64,000 nt of DNA from Candidatus Kaistella beijingensis (GTDB lineage: Bacteria; Bacteroidota; Bacteroidia; Flavobacteriales; Weeksellaceae), in assembly GCF_020084865.1 (NCBI RefSeq), contig NZ_CP071953.1, positions 1,922,001-1,986,000 of the forward strand, read 5' to 3'. The position numbers and the translations under genes are program-made. A model generated the notes under the pieces. The model saw only the letters and a program-made list of their open reading frames with translations. It ran no database searches and was not told the origin of the DNA. Positions 32,919-42,754 of the stretch are shown in pieces; position 1 is the stretch's first letter; each line of letters begins with the position of its first letter.

Positions 32919-33959
32919 ATGAGAATAGAAACCGAGCTCAAACTAGGATTTAAAGACGTAATGATCCGTCCGAAACGTTCTACTTTAAAATCGAGAGCGC
33001 AAGTAAGTTTGGAGCGAACTTTTACCTTTAGAAACTCAAAGAAAAAATGGAGTGGCGTTCCAATTATTGCCGCAAATATGGATACAGTCGGAACTTTTGA
33101 AATGGCAGAAGCGCTTTCGAAAGAAAAAATTATGTCCGCAATTCACAAACATTATTCATTGGAAGAGTGGGACAATTTCCTGAAAAAACAATCCGATTCT
33201 ATTTACGAATACATCGCATTAAGTACTGGAACAGGAAAAGCGGACGAGGAAAAAATCAAAGCCATAATTGAAAAACATCCTAAAATTCAATTTCTATGCA
33301 TCGATGTGGCCAATGGATATTCAGAATATTTCGTCGAATTTGTGCAAAGGGCAAGAAAAAATTTTCCCGATAAAACCATTATTGCAGGGAATGTAGTGAC
33401 CGGAGAAATGGTAGAAGAACTCATTCTTGCAGGAGCAGACATCATCAAAGTTGGAATTGGTCCTGGTTCTGTTTGCACGACAAGGATTAAGACCGGCGTC
33501 GGTTATCCGCAACTTTCTGCAATTATAGAATGTGCAGATGCAGCTCATGGACTTGGTGGACATATCATTTCCGATGGCGGCTGTAAAATTCCGGGAGATG
33601 TGGCGAAAGCTTTTGGTGGTGGTGCAGATTTCGTGATGTTGGGCGGAATGTTTGCGGGACACGACGAAAGCGGCGGAGAAATCATGGAAGAAAATGGTAA
33701 AAAATTTCGTCTTTTTTATGGAATGAGCTCACAAACTGCGATGGACAAACATTCAGGTGGCGTTGCAGAATATAGAGCTTCGGAAGGTAAAACCGTCAAA
33801 GTTCCCTATAAAGGTCCTGTCTCGGAAACCGTAAAAGATATTTTGGGTGGCGTTCGCTCCACCTGTACTTATGTGGGTGCAGCGGAATTGCGGGAGCTTT
33901 CAAAAAGAACGACTTTTATAAGAGTACAAGAACAGCATAATGAAGTTTTTGGGAGTTAG
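32919..33959 (+). CDS. guaC: GMP reductase
   Basis: NADPH-dependent deamination of GMP to IMP. 346 residues with the IMPDH/GMPR barrel, catalytic Cys186 in [18 protein letters not shown] and [25 protein letters not shown]. There is no CBS insertion and the length matches GuaC, not IMPDH. The N-terminal [17 protein letters not shown] is the GMP reductase type. Ends 35 bp before a strong terminator. Confidence 0.95.
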   Translation: MRIETELKLGFKDVMIRPKRSTLKSRAQVSLERTFTFRNSKKKWSGVPIIAANMDTVGTFEMAEALSKEKIMSAIHKHYSLEEWDNFLKKQSDSIYEYIALSTGTGKADEEKIKAIIEKHPKIQFLCIDVANGYSEYFVEFVQRARKNFPDKTIIAGNVVTGEMVEELILAGADIIKVGIGPGSVCTTRIKTGVGYPQLSAIIECADAAHGLGGHIISDGGCKIPGDVAKAFGGGADFVMLGGMFAGHDESGGEIMEENGKKFRLFYGMSSQTAMDKHSGGVAEYRASEGKTVKVPYKGPVSETVKDILGGVRSTCTYVGAAELRELSKRTTFIRVQEQHNEVFGS

Positions 33960-33993
33960 AATTTAAAAAATTTTTTGCACAGCCTTCCAACGA

Positions 33994-34021
33994 AAAACCC
34001 TTGTCAATGGACAAGGGTTTT
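33994..34021. terminator. Bidirectional terminator between guaC and clpC
   Basis: Stem AAAACCCTTGTC / GACAAGGGTTTT with loop AATG, A-rich before and T-rich after, serving both convergent genes. Confidence 0.9.
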
Positions 34022-34040
34022 ATTTAATAAAAACAGAAAT

Positions 34041-36569
34041 TTATTTTGATTTAGCCGTTTCTTTTTCTTTTGCTGGTTGTCCTTCTAGACCGTCTTTTGC
34101 TTCATTCAACTGTAGAAGAATGATTTCACCTTCTGAAAGCTGTTTGTTCACCAACATTTCCGCCAACAAATCTTCGATGTATTTCTGGATGGCACGTTTC
34201 AGCGGTCTTGCTCCAAAATCTTTGTCCCAACCTTTTTCAGCAATAAATGCTTTTGCGTCGTCAGTCAATTCAACTTTATAATTGAGTTTTTCAAGACGTT
34301 TGTACAGTTTGTTCAATTCCAAATCGATGATTCTTGAGATATCTTCTTTTTCCAAACTGTTAAAAATCACTATGTCGTCAATCCTGTTCAAGAATTCCGG
34401 AGCGAAAGCTTTTTTCAAAGCATTTTCAATCGTACTTCTTGCTCTTGCATCGGAAGTTGACTTCTTCGCATTAGTTCCGAAACCAACACCGTCGCCAAAA
34501 TCTTTCAAATCTCTCGTTCCAATATTGGAGGTTAAAATCACAATCGTATTTCTAAAGTCGATTTTTCTACCTAAAGAATCGGTCACAAAACCTTCATCCA
34601 AAATCTGCAATAAGATATTGAAAACATCAGGGTGAGCTTTTTCGATTTCGTCTAAAAGTACAACGGCATAAGGTTTTCTGCGAACCGCTTCCGTCAATTG
34701 ACCTCCTTCTTCGTAACCAACATATCCTGGAGGAGCTCCAACCAATCTCGAAACAGCGAATTTTTCCATGTATTCACTCATATCGATTCGGATTAAAGCA
34801 TCGTCTGAATCGAAAAGCTCTCTCGCCATTACTTTTGCCAATTCGGTTTTTCCGACACCTGTTGTTCCAAGGAAAATAAATGTTCCGATTGGTCGGTTCG
34901 GGTCTTTCAAACCGGCTCTGTTTCTTTGGATGGCTTTTACGACTTTTTTCACCGCATCTTCCTGTCCGATCACTTTTCCGTTCAACATATTGTCCATTTG
35001 CGCCAACTTGTCGAGTTCGTTTTTGCCGACTTTCGTTACAGGAATTCCACTCATCATGGAAACGACTTCTGCCACGTTTTCTTCGGTTACAACTTCTTTC
35101 TTTTCCTTAACGTTTTTATCCCAAGCTTCTTGAGCCAAATTCAGTTCAATCTGCAATCTTTCTTCCTCGTCTTTTAATTTTCTTGCTTCAAGGTAATCTT
35201 GTGCTTTTACCGCTTTCTGTTTTTGATCCTTGATTTCCTCGATTTTCTTTTCGTGATCGATGATTTCAGTCGGAACTTTCATGTTTTTGATATACACTCT
35301 TGAACCCGCTTCATCTAAAGCATCAATCGCTTTGTCTGGCAAAAAACGGTCGGTAATATATCTCGACGTTAAATTTACACAAGCATGAATGGCTTCATCA
35401 GTATAAGTTACATTGTGATGATCTTCGTATTTATCTTTGATTTGATTTAAAATCTGAACGGTTTCCTCAATCGTAGTCGGTTCTACCATTACTTTTTGGA
35501 AACGTCTTTCAAGCGCACCATCTTTTTCAATGTATTGACGATATTCGTCCAAAGTCGTTGCACCAATGCATTGAATTTCACCTCTTGCCAAAGCAGGTTT
35601 GAACATATTGGAAGCATCTAAACTTCCTGTAGAACTTCCTGCACCAACAATGGTATGTAATTCATCAATGAAGAGAATCACGTCGCGGTTTTTTTCCAAC
35701 TCGGTCATAATGGCCTTCATTCTTTCCTCGAATTGACCACGGTATTTTGTTCCCGCAACCAAACTCGCCAAATCAAGCGTAATCACTCTTTTTCCGAAAA
35801 GAACTCTTGATACTTTTTTTTGTTGAATTCTTAAAGCCAAACCTTCTGCAATCGCCGATTTACCAACTCCCGGTTCACCAATCAATAAAGGATTGTTCTT
35901 TTTTCTTCGGGATAGAATTTGAGAAACTCTTTCAATTTCCTTTTCACGGCCAATTACCGGATCGAGTTTTCCATCTCTTGCGAGTGAAGTTAAATCCCTT
36001 CCGAAATTATCCAAAGTAGGAGTTTTGCTTTTCCCTGTACCGATATTTCCTGTTGGTTTTCTCATCTGCTGCCCGAAGTCTTCTCTTTCTTCATCATCGT
36101 CATAAGCACTCATTTTTGGGTTTTCTCCCGAGTTTTTCAGCATCGTTTGATATTCACGAGAAACACTTTCGTAGTCGATGTCGTACGAACTTAAAATGTT
36201 TGTGGTGGGATCTTCAGATTTATAAAGGATTCCCAAAAGAAGATGCACGGTGTTGATTTCTGAACTTTGATATTGTCTGCATTCCAATTCCGAACGTTTC
36301 ACGGATTGATCCGCCATTTTGGTAAAAGAAATCTTGTCGCTTTCAGCTGAAAACGGATTCATGCTTGAAACCGCCATGGTTTCAATTTTTCTTCTGATTT
36401 GGGTTAAATCTGCCCCTAAGTTTTGCAAGATTTCTTTGGCCGAATTTTCTGTTTTAATCATTCCCAAAAGGAAATGTTCCGTGTTCAAAAATTCGCTCTG
36501 TAAACGTCTTGCTTCGTTTTTGCTGTGTTTGAACACTTGGTCCAAACCGTTAGAAAATTTATGATCCAT
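34041..36569 (-). CDS. clpC: ATP-dependent Clp protease ATP-binding subunit ClpC
   Basis: AAA+ unfoldase that feeds substrates to ClpP. The start is ATG 36569 (MDHKFSNGLDQVFKHSKNEA), 842 residues; the ATG five codons earlier adds residues not seen in the family. Clp N-domain repeats (about 1-145), AAA-1 with GEPGVGKSAIAEG near 220, UVR-type middle segment (about 420-475, EARKLKDEEERLQIEL), AAA-2 with GTTGVGKTELAKV near 565, and ClpB_D2-small C-terminus. The middle segment is the short ClpC form, not ClpB. Confidence 0.93.
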   Translation of the reverse strand: MDHKFSNGLDQVFKHSKNEARRLQSEFLNTEHFLLGMIKTENSAKEILQNLGADLTQIRRKIETMAVSSMNPFSAESDKISFTKMADQSVKRSELECRQYQSSEINTVHLLLGILYKSEDPTTNILSSYDIDYESVSREYQTMLKNSGENPKMSAYDDDEEREDFGQQMRKPTGNIGTGKSKTPTLDNFGRDLTSLARDGKLDPVIGREKEIERVSQILSRRKKNNPLLIGEPGVGKSAIAEGLALRIQQKKVSRVLFGKRVITLDLASLVAGTKYRGQFEERMKAIMTELEKNRDVILFIDELHTIVGAGSSTGSLDASNMFKPALARGEIQCIGATTLDEYRQYIEKDGALERRFQKVMVEPTTIEETVQILNQIKDKYEDHHNVTYTDEAIHACVNLTSRYITDRFLPDKAIDALDEAGSRVYIKNMKVPTEIIDHEKKIEEIKDQKQKAVKAQDYLEARKLKDEEERLQIELNLAQEAWDKNVKEKKEVVTEENVAEVVSMMSGIPVTKVGKNELDKLAQMDNMLNGKVIGQEDAVKKVVKAIQRNRAGLKDPNRPIGTFIFLGTTGVGKTELAKVMARELFDSDDALIRIDMSEYMEKFAVSRLVGAPPGYVGYEEGGQLTEAVRRKPYAVVLLDEIEKAHPDVFNILLQILDEGFVTDSLGRKIDFRNTIVILTSNIGTRDLKDFGDGVGFGTNAKKSTSDARARSTIENALKKAFAPEFLNRIDDIVIFNSLEKEDISRIIDLELNKLYKRLEKLNYKVELTDDAKAFIAEKGWDKDFGARPLKRAIQKYIEDLLAEMLVNKQLSEGEIILLQLNEAKDGLEGQPAKEKETAKSK

Positions 36570-36624
36570 AATATTTTGTCTCAATCTATTTATTAAAGAT
36601 AGAAAAAATCTTTAAAGTCCATAC

Positions 36625-36632
36625 CAAAGTTA
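36625..36632 (-). promoter_or_regulatory. -7 promoter element of clpC
   Basis: On the minus strand TAACTTTG, an exact TAnnTTTG box 56 bp before the clpC ATG. No CtsR- or CIRCE-like operator is evident nearby. Confidence 0.5.
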
Positions 36633-36701
36633 CAAATACTTTACCAAAAACTAATAATGACTTTATGGCAGAAAAGATTTCCTCATTTCACTGAAAATGA
36701 T

Positions 36702-36709
36702 TAGGTTTG
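36702..36709 (+). promoter_or_regulatory. -7 promoter element of the small membrane protein gene
   Basis: TAGGTTTG, an exact TAnnTTTG box 21 bp before ATG 36730. This is evidence against an upstream start at 36697. Confidence 0.5.
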
Positions 36710-36729
36710 TCACCCCAAAAATAATTTTT

Positions 36730-36951
36730 ATGAGTCCTGAAATTACCAATTTTATCGGTTACGGCGCGTCTTTTTTCGTGGTTTTGAGTTTTGTTCTTAA
36801 AGACATCAAAAAAATCCGAATCGTCAATTTAGTGGGCTGTATTCTTTTTGTGATTTACGGGGTTTTCAGCAATTATTTGTGGCCGATTATTATTCCGAAT
36901 GCGATTCTGTGCGTGATTCAGGCTTATCATTTGTTGAAGAAAGGGGAATAG
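36730..36951 (+). CDS. Small three-helix membrane protein (YgjV/SemiSWEET-like)
   Basis: 73 residues from ATG 36730. Three hydrophobic helices (about 6-24, 30-48, 50-68) with FIGYGASFFVVLSFVLKDIKKIR, GCILFVIYGVFS and LWPIIIPNAILCVIQAYHLLKK. The G-Y-x-A start, conserved YG and a P-N pair in helix 3 recall SemiSWEET/PQ-loop half transporters and the YgjV family. Function is unassigned; a dimeric small-solute carrier is possible. Confidence 0.7.
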   Translation: MSPEITNFIGYGASFFVVLSFVLKDIKKIRIVNLVGCILFVIYGVFSNYLWPIIIPNAILCVIQAYHLLKKGE

Positions 36952-37035
36952 ATTTCAGCTTTCATCAATCAGCTTTGGCGATGAACCCATCACCAAAAAT
37001 CTTTCATTTACAATTATTTTATCTAAATTTCGGCA

Positions 37036-38133
37036 ATGAAAGTTTTAGTAAGCGTTTTCAATAATTTATATACAGACCAACGTGTAGAAAAGGTTTGCAG
37101 AACTTTATCCGAAGCGGGTTACGATATTGAACTTATCGGAAATAATTGGGGCGGACTTCCGGAAATGCAGCGGCCATATCCTTTTTCAAGAATTTCTTTA
37201 AAATCAAAATCTTTAAAACTTGCCTATCCCGAATTTAATTGGAAATTGTATCAAGAGCTTCTGAAAAAAGCCGATAAAAACACGATTCTTCTTTCCAACG
37301 ATTTGGACACGCTTTTAGCGAACTATTTGGTTTCAAAAAAATTAAGAATTCCCTTAGTTTTCGACAGTCACGAGATTTTTACGGAAATGCCCGCAATCAA
37401 CGGGAGGTTTACGCAAAAAATTTGGAGGATTTTAGAGAAATTCATCGTTCCCAAACTGAAATTCGTGATGACCGCAAGTGAAAGCTACGCCGATTGGTTT
37501 GCCAAAACTTACGGAATTGAAAGACCAACGGTTGTTCAAAACTTTCCCGTTAAAATTGAAAATCCGCAGAATTATTCTGAAATAAATTTAAAGAAAATCA
37601 TTCTTTATCAAGGCGTTATCAATCCTTCACGCGGTTTAGACAAGATGATTCCTGCGATGGAAGAAATTGAAAATGCCGAGTTTTGGATTTGTGGAGACGG
37701 TCCTAAAAAAGAAGAATATCTTGCTTTAACTAAAACTTTTGGTTTGCAAGAAAAGGTAAACTTTTTAGGAAAACTTTTACCCGAAAAACTTCGTGAAATC
37801 ACCAAAAAAGCAGACGTTGGTTTAAGCATCGAAGAAAACAACGGATTGAGTTATTTCTATTCCATGCCGAATAAGGTTTCAGATTATATTCAGTCGAGAG
37901 TTCCAGTTGTGGTATCTAATTTTCCTGAAATGGGAAAAGTGATTAACCGTTTTCAGGTGGGTGAAAAAATAAACAGCCACAACGAACTTGCTGAAAAAGT
38001 AAACATCGTTTTGGAGCGCGGAAAAATTTTCTACGAAGATGCTTTAAATAAAGCAGCAACCGAACTTTGTTGGGAAAAGGAAGAGCCAAAAATTTTAGCG
38101 CTTTTCAGAAAAGTTACGCAAAAACATTTCTAA
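37036..38133 (+). CDS. Glycosyltransferase (GT4-like, GT-B fold)
   Basis: 365 residues. The N-terminal domain starts MKVLVSVFNNLYTDQRVEKVCRTL and has FDSHEIFTEMPAINGRF near 110. The C-terminal domain holds LYQGVINPSRGLDKMIPAM near 192 and the nucleotide-sugar region ISIEENNGLSYFYSMPNKVSDYIQSRVPVV near 258-288. This matches GT4 retaining enzymes acting on surface glycans. Acceptor and donor are unknown. Monocistronic or at the head of the run with sufE and the GT9 enzyme. Confidence 0.85.
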   Translation: MKVLVSVFNNLYTDQRVEKVCRTLSEAGYDIELIGNNWGGLPEMQRPYPFSRISLKSKSLKLAYPEFNWKLYQELLKKADKNTILLSNDLDTLLANYLVSKKLRIPLVFDSHEIFTEMPAINGRFTQKIWRILEKFIVPKLKFVMTASESYADWFAKTYGIERPTVVQNFPVKIENPQNYSEINLKKIILYQGVINPSRGLDKMIPAMEEIENAEFWICGDGPKKEEYLALTKTFGLQEKVNFLGKLLPEKLREITKKADVGLSIEENNGLSYFYSMPNKVSDYIQSRVPVVVSNFPEMGKVINRFQVGEKINSHNELAEKVNIVLERGKIFYEDALNKAATELCWEKEEPKILALFRKVTQKHF

Positions 38134-38145
38134 AGGTGAAATTCT

Positions 38146-38153
38146 TACCTTTG
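38146..38153 (+). promoter_or_regulatory. -7 promoter element of sufE
   Basis: TACCTTTG, an exact TAnnTTTG box 19 bp before the sufE ATG. A weak TTTC at 38127-38130 is the only -33 candidate. Confidence 0.5.
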
Positions 38154-38172
38154 TAAAAATCATAATTCGAAG

Positions 38173-38592
38173 ATGACCATCAAAGAAAAACAGCAAGAAC
38201 TTGTTGATGAATTCGCCTTTCTTGAAGATTGGGAGCAGAAATACGAATATATTATCGACCTCGGAAAAGAGTTGAAAGGTCTTCCCGAAGACAAAAAAAC
38301 CGAGGAAAACCTGATTAAAGGTTGTCAGTCAAAAGTGTGGATTGATGCCGATTTCAAGGACGGAAAATTGTTTTTTAACGCCGATTCAGATGGAATTTTA
38401 CCGAAAGGAATTGTCTCGCTTTTGGTTTCAGTTTACAGCGGACATTCTACCCAAGAAATTTTGGAATCCGATTTTGATTTTATTTCGGAAATCGGTTTGC
38501 AGGAATTTTTGTCACCATCCAGAGCCAATGGTTTAATGGCGATGACAAAGCAAATAAAGTTCTACGCTGTGGCGTTTCAGCTGAAAAAATGA
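38173..38592 (+). CDS. SufE family cysteine-desulfurase activator
   Basis: 139 residues. Accepts sulphur from SufS for Fe-S assembly. The persulphide Cys is in LIKGCQSKVWIDADFKDG near 51, and the SufE fold continues with SDGILPKGIVSLLVSVYSG and a C-terminal SRANGLMAMTKQIKFYA. No other suf genes are near, so the gene is separated from its pathway partners. Its stop overlaps the next ATG by 4 bp (ATGA). Confidence 0.9.
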   Translation: MTIKEKQQELVDEFAFLEDWEQKYEYIIDLGKELKGLPEDKKTEENLIKGCQSKVWIDADFKDGKLFFNADSDGILPKGIVSLLVSVYSGHSTQEILESDFDFISEIGLQEFLSPSRANGLMAMTKQIKFYAVAFQLKK

Positions 38593-39554
38593 ATCGGATT
38601 TTAGCATATCGTTTTTCTGCTTTTGGGGATGTTGCGATGACCGTTCCCGTTTTTACAGAGTTTTTGGAGCAAAATCCTGATGTTGAAATCGTGATGGTTT
38701 CCAGGAAAAATTTTTCAGATTTATTCGATGGAATTCCAAACCTTATTTTCAAAGGAATCAATGTTGACGATTACAAAGGAATTTCCGGAATGCGTCGATT
38801 GGCAAATGAGTTGACCAAAGAATTTAATCCAGCTTACATTGCTGATTTACACGATGTTATTCGAGCAAAAATTTTAGACAGAATCTTCAATAGAAAAGGT
38901 TTTAAAGTCTTTAAAATCAATAAAGGAAAAGAGGAAAAGGAGGAACTGACTGACGTTTGGAATCTCGAAAAAAAGCAACTGAAACAAACTACGGAACGTT
39001 ATGCTGATGTTTTCCGCGAAATGGGCTTTAACGTTGAACTTTCGAATCAATTACGACCAAAAAATATTGAAAAGTCAGGAATCGGAATTGCGCCTTTTGC
39101 ACAACACAAAGGGAAAATGCTTCCATTGGAAAAATCTTTTGAAGTTGCAAAAATCCTTTCATCAAAACACAAAATCTCCTTTTTTGGCGGAGGAAAAAAT
39201 GAAGTAGAAATTCTGAGCAATTGGCAAAAGGAAATCCCAAATTCGGAAAACCTTGCAGGAAAACTTTCTTTGAAACAGGAGCTTGAAAAAATTGCAGAAC
39301 TGGAACTCATGATTTCCATGGATTCTGCGAATATGCATTTGGCGAGTTTAATGGGAACTAGATGCGTCTCGATTTGGGGTTCAACCCATCCTTTTGCAGG
39401 ATTTCTCGGTTATGGACAAAGCGAAAATGACGTGGTTCAAATCAAGGATTTAACTTGCAGACCTTGCTCTGTTTTTGGAGACAAAGAATGTTATCGCGGC
39501 GACTGGGCTTGCTTGGAAGAAATTAATATTCAACAGATTATCAACAAGATATAA
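38589..39554 (+). CDS. Glycosyltransferase family 9 (ADP-heptose:LPS heptosyltransferase type)
   Basis: 321 residues. MNRILAYRFSAFGDVAMTVPVF is the GT9 start, ADLHDVIRAKI the conserved DLH segment, GIAPFAQHKGKMLPLEKSFEVA the start of the C-terminal domain, and MDSANMHLASLMGTRCVSIWG the donor-binding D-S-x-x-H-x-A motif. Predicted to add heptose or a related sugar to LPS core in the cytoplasm. A second GT gene lies upstream. Confidence 0.9.
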   Translation: MNRILAYRFSAFGDVAMTVPVFTEFLEQNPDVEIVMVSRKNFSDLFDGIPNLIFKGINVDDYKGISGMRRLANELTKEFNPAYIADLHDVIRAKILDRIFNRKGFKVFKINKGKEEKEELTDVWNLEKKQLKQTTERYADVFREMGFNVELSNQLRPKNIEKSGIGIAPFAQHKGKMLPLEKSFEVAKILSSKHKISFFGGGKNEVEILSNWQKEIPNSENLAGKLSLKQELEKIAELELMISMDSANMHLASLMGTRCVSIWGSTHPFAGFLGYGQSENDVVQIKDLTCRPCSVFGDKECYRGDWACLEEINIQQIINKI

Positions 39555-39557
39555 CTA

Positions 39558-39587
39558 AAAAATCTTTCAAACTAATGAAAGATTTTT
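39558..39587. terminator. Bidirectional terminator
   Basis: Stem AAAAATCTTTCA / TGAAAGATTTTT, loop AACTAA, T-rich on both strands. Ends both the GT9 gene (+) and the mannose-1-phosphate guanylyltransferase gene (-). Confidence 0.9.
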
Positions 39588-39604
39588 ATTTTTTGTGTCA
39601 AAGA

Positions 39605-40687
39605 TTACATGAACTTTTCGCCCTTTTTCAACGTTTTCAAATCCTGAATATATTTCTTAATCAACTGGTCATTATCTCTTGGGCAAATTAATAGTGCTTT
39701 TTCGGTATCCACAATAATATAATTTTTTAAACCATCGATAATTGCAGCTTTGTTTTTATTTTTCAGTCGAACAATATTTCCTTTGGAGTTGTAGGTGAGG
39801 ACGTGTTTGGATTTAATCGCGTTTTTCTCTTCGTCTTTTTCGGCGTTTTCATAAACTGAAGTCCAGGTTCCTAAATCACTCCACCCCAAATCGGCTGGAA
39901 TCACGTAAACATTTTTCGCTTTTTCCAGAATTCCGTTGTCGATGGAAATTTTGTTGACCTTCGGGTAAATGAGGTCGATACATGCCGATTCGCCTTTGGA
40001 ATTATATTCACAACTTTGAAAGTGCTGCGACATTTCTTCCAAATATTTATCGAAAGCAGCCAAAATTGATTTTACGTTCCACACAAAAATTCCTGCATTC
40101 CAAAGGAAATCACCGCTTTCCAGGAAGGTTTTGGCAATTTCTAAATCGGGTTTTTCGGTAAACGTTTTCACCTTAAAATATTCCGAATTTTTCTTCTCGA
40201 CAAACTGAATATAGCCATAACCTGTATCGGGACGAGTTGGCTTAATTCCTAAAGTGATGAGGTAGTCGTTTTTTTCAGCAAGGTTGAAAGCCAATTCTAC
40301 TTTTCGCAAAAAAATGTTTTCCTTTAAAATCAGGTGATCGGCAGGAAGCACAATCATGTTTGCACTGGGATTGAGGTCGGCGATTTTTTTAGCCATGTAG
40401 ATATTGCAAGCTGCCGTATTTTTCATCATCGGTTCGCCAACAATATTTTCAGGTTTTAGTTCCGGTAATTGTTGTTCTGTTAACGAAACATATTCCTTAT
40501 TGGTGATGACGAAAATGTTTTCTTTGGGAACAATTTGACTGATTCTGTCGTAGGTTTGCTGAATCATCGTGCGACCCGTTCCTAAAATATCCTGAAATTG
40601 TTTTGGATATTTTTGGGTACTCATCGGCCAAAATCTGCTGCCGATTCCTCCTGCCATAATGACGCAGTAATAATTTGATTTAGACAT
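39605..40687 (-). CDS. Mannose-1-phosphate guanylyltransferase
   Basis: Makes GDP-mannose from mannose-1-phosphate and GTP for glycan synthesis. Start chosen at ATG 40687 (MSKSNYYCVIMAGGIGSRFW), 360 residues; a longer frame from 40759 would run into the upstream gene. Signature AGGIGSRFWPMSTQKYPKQF at 11-30, the PADHLI motif near 111, EKPDLEIAKTFLESGDFLWNAGIFVW near 175-200, and the D-x-GWSDLGTW motif near 275. The C-terminal phosphomannose isomerase domain of the bifunctional type is absent. Confidence 0.93.
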   Translation of the reverse strand: MSKSNYYCVIMAGGIGSRFWPMSTQKYPKQFQDILGTGRTMIQQTYDRISQIVPKENIFVITNKEYVSLTEQQLPELKPENIVGEPMMKNTAACNIYMAKKIADLNPSANMIVLPADHLILKENIFLRKVELAFNLAEKNDYLITLGIKPTRPDTGYGYIQFVEKKNSEYFKVKTFTEKPDLEIAKTFLESGDFLWNAGIFVWNVKSILAAFDKYLEEMSQHFQSCEYNSKGESACIDLIYPKVNKISIDNGILEKAKNVYVIPADLGWSDLGTWTSVYENAEKDEEKNAIKSKHVLTYNSKGNIVRLKNKNKAAIIDGLKNYIIVDTEKALLICPRDNDQLIKKYIQDLKTLKKGEKFM

Positions 40688-40689
40688 AA

Positions 40690-41280
40690 TTAACTTGCAA
40701 TTTCTACTCTCGCCAAAGGTTTGAAAATATATTTTTTTCCGTTGTCGAGATTTTGACAAAGATAGTTTTTTTTAAGCTTTTCTTGCAGGATATAAGTTTG
40801 TTTGCGATAAATGAAACGGTCATTTATAGTTAAGTCTTCAATATAAGAGCTTTCATCCTCGTAATCTTCAATGTGGAAATATCTTACCAGATCGGGACTT
40901 GCCATGAAATTGGCTTTCGGTGATTTTGAAAAATTTAAAATAATGGGTTTTAAATCTTCGGAATAAATTGATATACTTTCCAAAAGCATTTCCTGAAAAG
41001 TCTGTTTCCATTCCGAACCATGAGGAGAAATTCGTCTGCCAAATTTTTCGAAAGCAATCAGATGTGCCAATTCGTGCGTTAAAACAAAAAAGAAAAGTTG
41101 CGGTTGAAGCGTAGAATTAATGGTGATTTGATGAGATTTGTCGGGCATTTTGCGATAATCGCCCAATTTGGAATTTCTACCTTTTGTGATTTTGATGTGG
41201 ATATAATGTTCACCAAACCATTTTCTTAAAAAGGGCAAAGTTTTTTCGGGAAGATATTTTTCTAAAAGTGAAACTGACAT
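40690..41280 (-). CDS. SprT-like zinc metalloprotease-domain protein
   Basis: 196 residues. The zinc motif is HELAHLIAFEKFGRRISPHGSEWKQTF near 69-95, with HExxH and the downstream His of HGxxW, typical of SprT domains. It starts MSVSLLEKYLPEKTLPFLRKWFGEHYIHIKITKGR, which is the family's N-terminal region. The C-terminal third is an unassigned beta-rich tail. SprT proteins elsewhere act on DNA-linked proteins, but the function of the bacterial ones is not clear. The gene ends 2 bp before the guanylyltransferase ATG. Confidence 0.85.
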   Translation of the reverse strand: MSVSLLEKYLPEKTLPFLRKWFGEHYIHIKITKGRNSKLGDYRKMPDKSHQITINSTLQPQLFFFVLTHELAHLIAFEKFGRRISPHGSEWKQTFQEMLLESISIYSEDLKPIILNFSKSPKANFMASPDLVRYFHIEDYEDESSYIEDLTINDRFIYRKQTYILQEKLKKNYLCQNLDNGKKYIFKPLARVEIAS

Positions 41281-41299
41281 ATGCTAAAGCTACCCCGTG

Positions 41300-41318
41300 T
41301 TCTGAACTTTGTTCAGAA
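41300..41318. repeat. Short perfect hairpin in the gap before the TolC-family gene
   Basis: TTCTGAAC-ttt-GTTCAGAA, set in taccccgtg...tacatccc. It looks like a fragment of a flavobacterial intergenic repeat. No T-tract follows. Confidence 0.5.
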
Positions 41319-41364
41319 TACATCCCTTCAAAGAAGTGGAATTTTCGTGTTTCTAAATTAATTT

Positions 41365-42714
41365 CTATAAAGATAAGGGAATTCCTGCATAAAAATTCAA
41401 AAGCTTCATACTGAAAAGATAGTTGTACTTAGCCTGCGCAACAGAACCTTGAGCGTTTGCGTAATTATTTCTAGCTACATTCAAATCGTAAATCGTGGTT
41501 CTTCCGGCTTCGTAACTTTTTTCGGCAAAATCTAAAGCAAGTCTTGAGCTCTTTTCGGCTTCCATCGCGGCAAGATAAGCTTCGTAATTGCTTTCGGCAT
41601 CAAATTGGGCTTTTTGAACATTTTGCAAAACCTCCTGTTTCTGTTGCTGCAAAGTGGTTTTCGCAATCTCTTCATTGATTTTTGATTGCTCAACATTTAG
41701 CCGCGTAATTCCTTTATTAAAGATGGGAATATTTGCAGACAAACCTAATTGCTGCCCGAAATTATCTTTGTATTGTTTGAAAAAACCACTTTCTTTAATA
41801 GGGTTTCCGTTGATGTCAACTCCTGCATAATTGGTTACCAAGGAATTGAAGTAAGAAGTTCCGATTCCCGCATTCGCCGTTACAGTTGGCCAAAATGCGG
41901 TTTTTGTAATTTCGGTTTGTGCTTCAGCGGATTTGATTCTTGTTTCTGCCGCCTTTATTTGTGGTTGATTTTCGTAAGCTTGATTAACAATGTTTTCCGC
42001 AGAATATAAAGGTGCATCTAAAACAGAATTTAAAGGAACGTCTTGAATGTCAAAATTTTTATAATCAGAAAGTTGCAATAACATCGCTAAAGAAAATAAA
42101 CTTCGATTGGTATTGATTTCTGCGGTTTTCACGTTTTGTTTTTCTCTTGCCAAAGCTGCTTCCGCTTCCGCTAAAACTGTTTTGGGAGTTGTTCCGACTT
42201 CTGTGGTTATTTTGGCTCTTTTGTAAAGTTTGTCTGCATTTTCAAGTGCGCTTTCAGAAATTTTGGTGATTTCCCGATTCAGAAGGACGGACAAATACTG
42301 TTGTGCAATTTGTAGCGAAATATCATTTTTAACTCGTTCCAAATCAAACTGACTTGCTTGAACATCATACTCTGTTTTTCTGATATTTTTTTCAAGTCTA
42401 CCGTTATTAAAGACTAAAATATCTGCTCCCACATTTGCGCTGTTGCTGAAATTGTCGTTACGATTGGAATTTCCAAAAATATCTCTTCCCTGTCCGAAAG
42501 TCGCATTGTTATTAATATTGCCAGAAACTGAAGGAAGATATTCGCGCTTTGCAATCTGTAAAGAATTGTCCTGACTCTTTTTCGAATATTGATTTTGAAT
42601 TACCTGCAGATTGTTTTCTACGGCGTAATTCACACACTCTTCCAAAGACCATTTTTTTTGCGAAAAGGCGACAAAGGAAATCAAGCTCAACGTTAAAACC
42701 GCAAATCTTTTCAT
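41365..42714 (-). CDS. TolC-family outer-membrane efflux protein
   Basis: 449 residues; signal peptide MKRFAVLTLSLISFVAFSQ, then two OEP repeats of long coiled coils (about 20-215 and 225-440), with WSLEECVNYAVENNLQV at the start and the second repeat's LNVEQSKINEEIAKTTLQQQK. The trimeric outer-membrane channel for RND or ABC exporters. No inner-membrane pump or adaptor is adjacent on this side; those would have to come from elsewhere. Confidence 0.92.
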   Translation of the reverse strand: MKRFAVLTLSLISFVAFSQKKWSLEECVNYAVENNLQVIQNQYSKKSQDNSLQIAKREYLPSVSGNINNNATFGQGRDIFGNSNRNDNFSNSANVGADILVFNNGRLEKNIRKTEYDVQASQFDLERVKNDISLQIAQQYLSVLLNREITKISESALENADKLYKRAKITTEVGTTPKTVLAEAEAALAREKQNVKTAEINTNRSLFSLAMLLQLSDYKNFDIQDVPLNSVLDAPLYSAENIVNQAYENQPQIKAAETRIKSAEAQTEITKTAFWPTVTANAGIGTSYFNSLVTNYAGVDINGNPIKESGFFKQYKDNFGQQLGLSANIPIFNKGITRLNVEQSKINEEIAKTTLQQQKQEVLQNVQKAQFDAESNYEAYLAAMEAEKSSRLALDFAEKSYEAGRTTIYDLNVARNNYANAQGSVAQAKYNYLFSMKLLNFYAGIPLSL

Positions 42715-42754
42715 TAAGAATTTTAATGAATTAGACGACGGAATCAGAAAAATG

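Noticed and set aside
34282..34635. 117-codon open frame antisense to clpC
   Set aside because: Ser/Phe-rich shadow of the AAA domain, with no start context or homology I can see.
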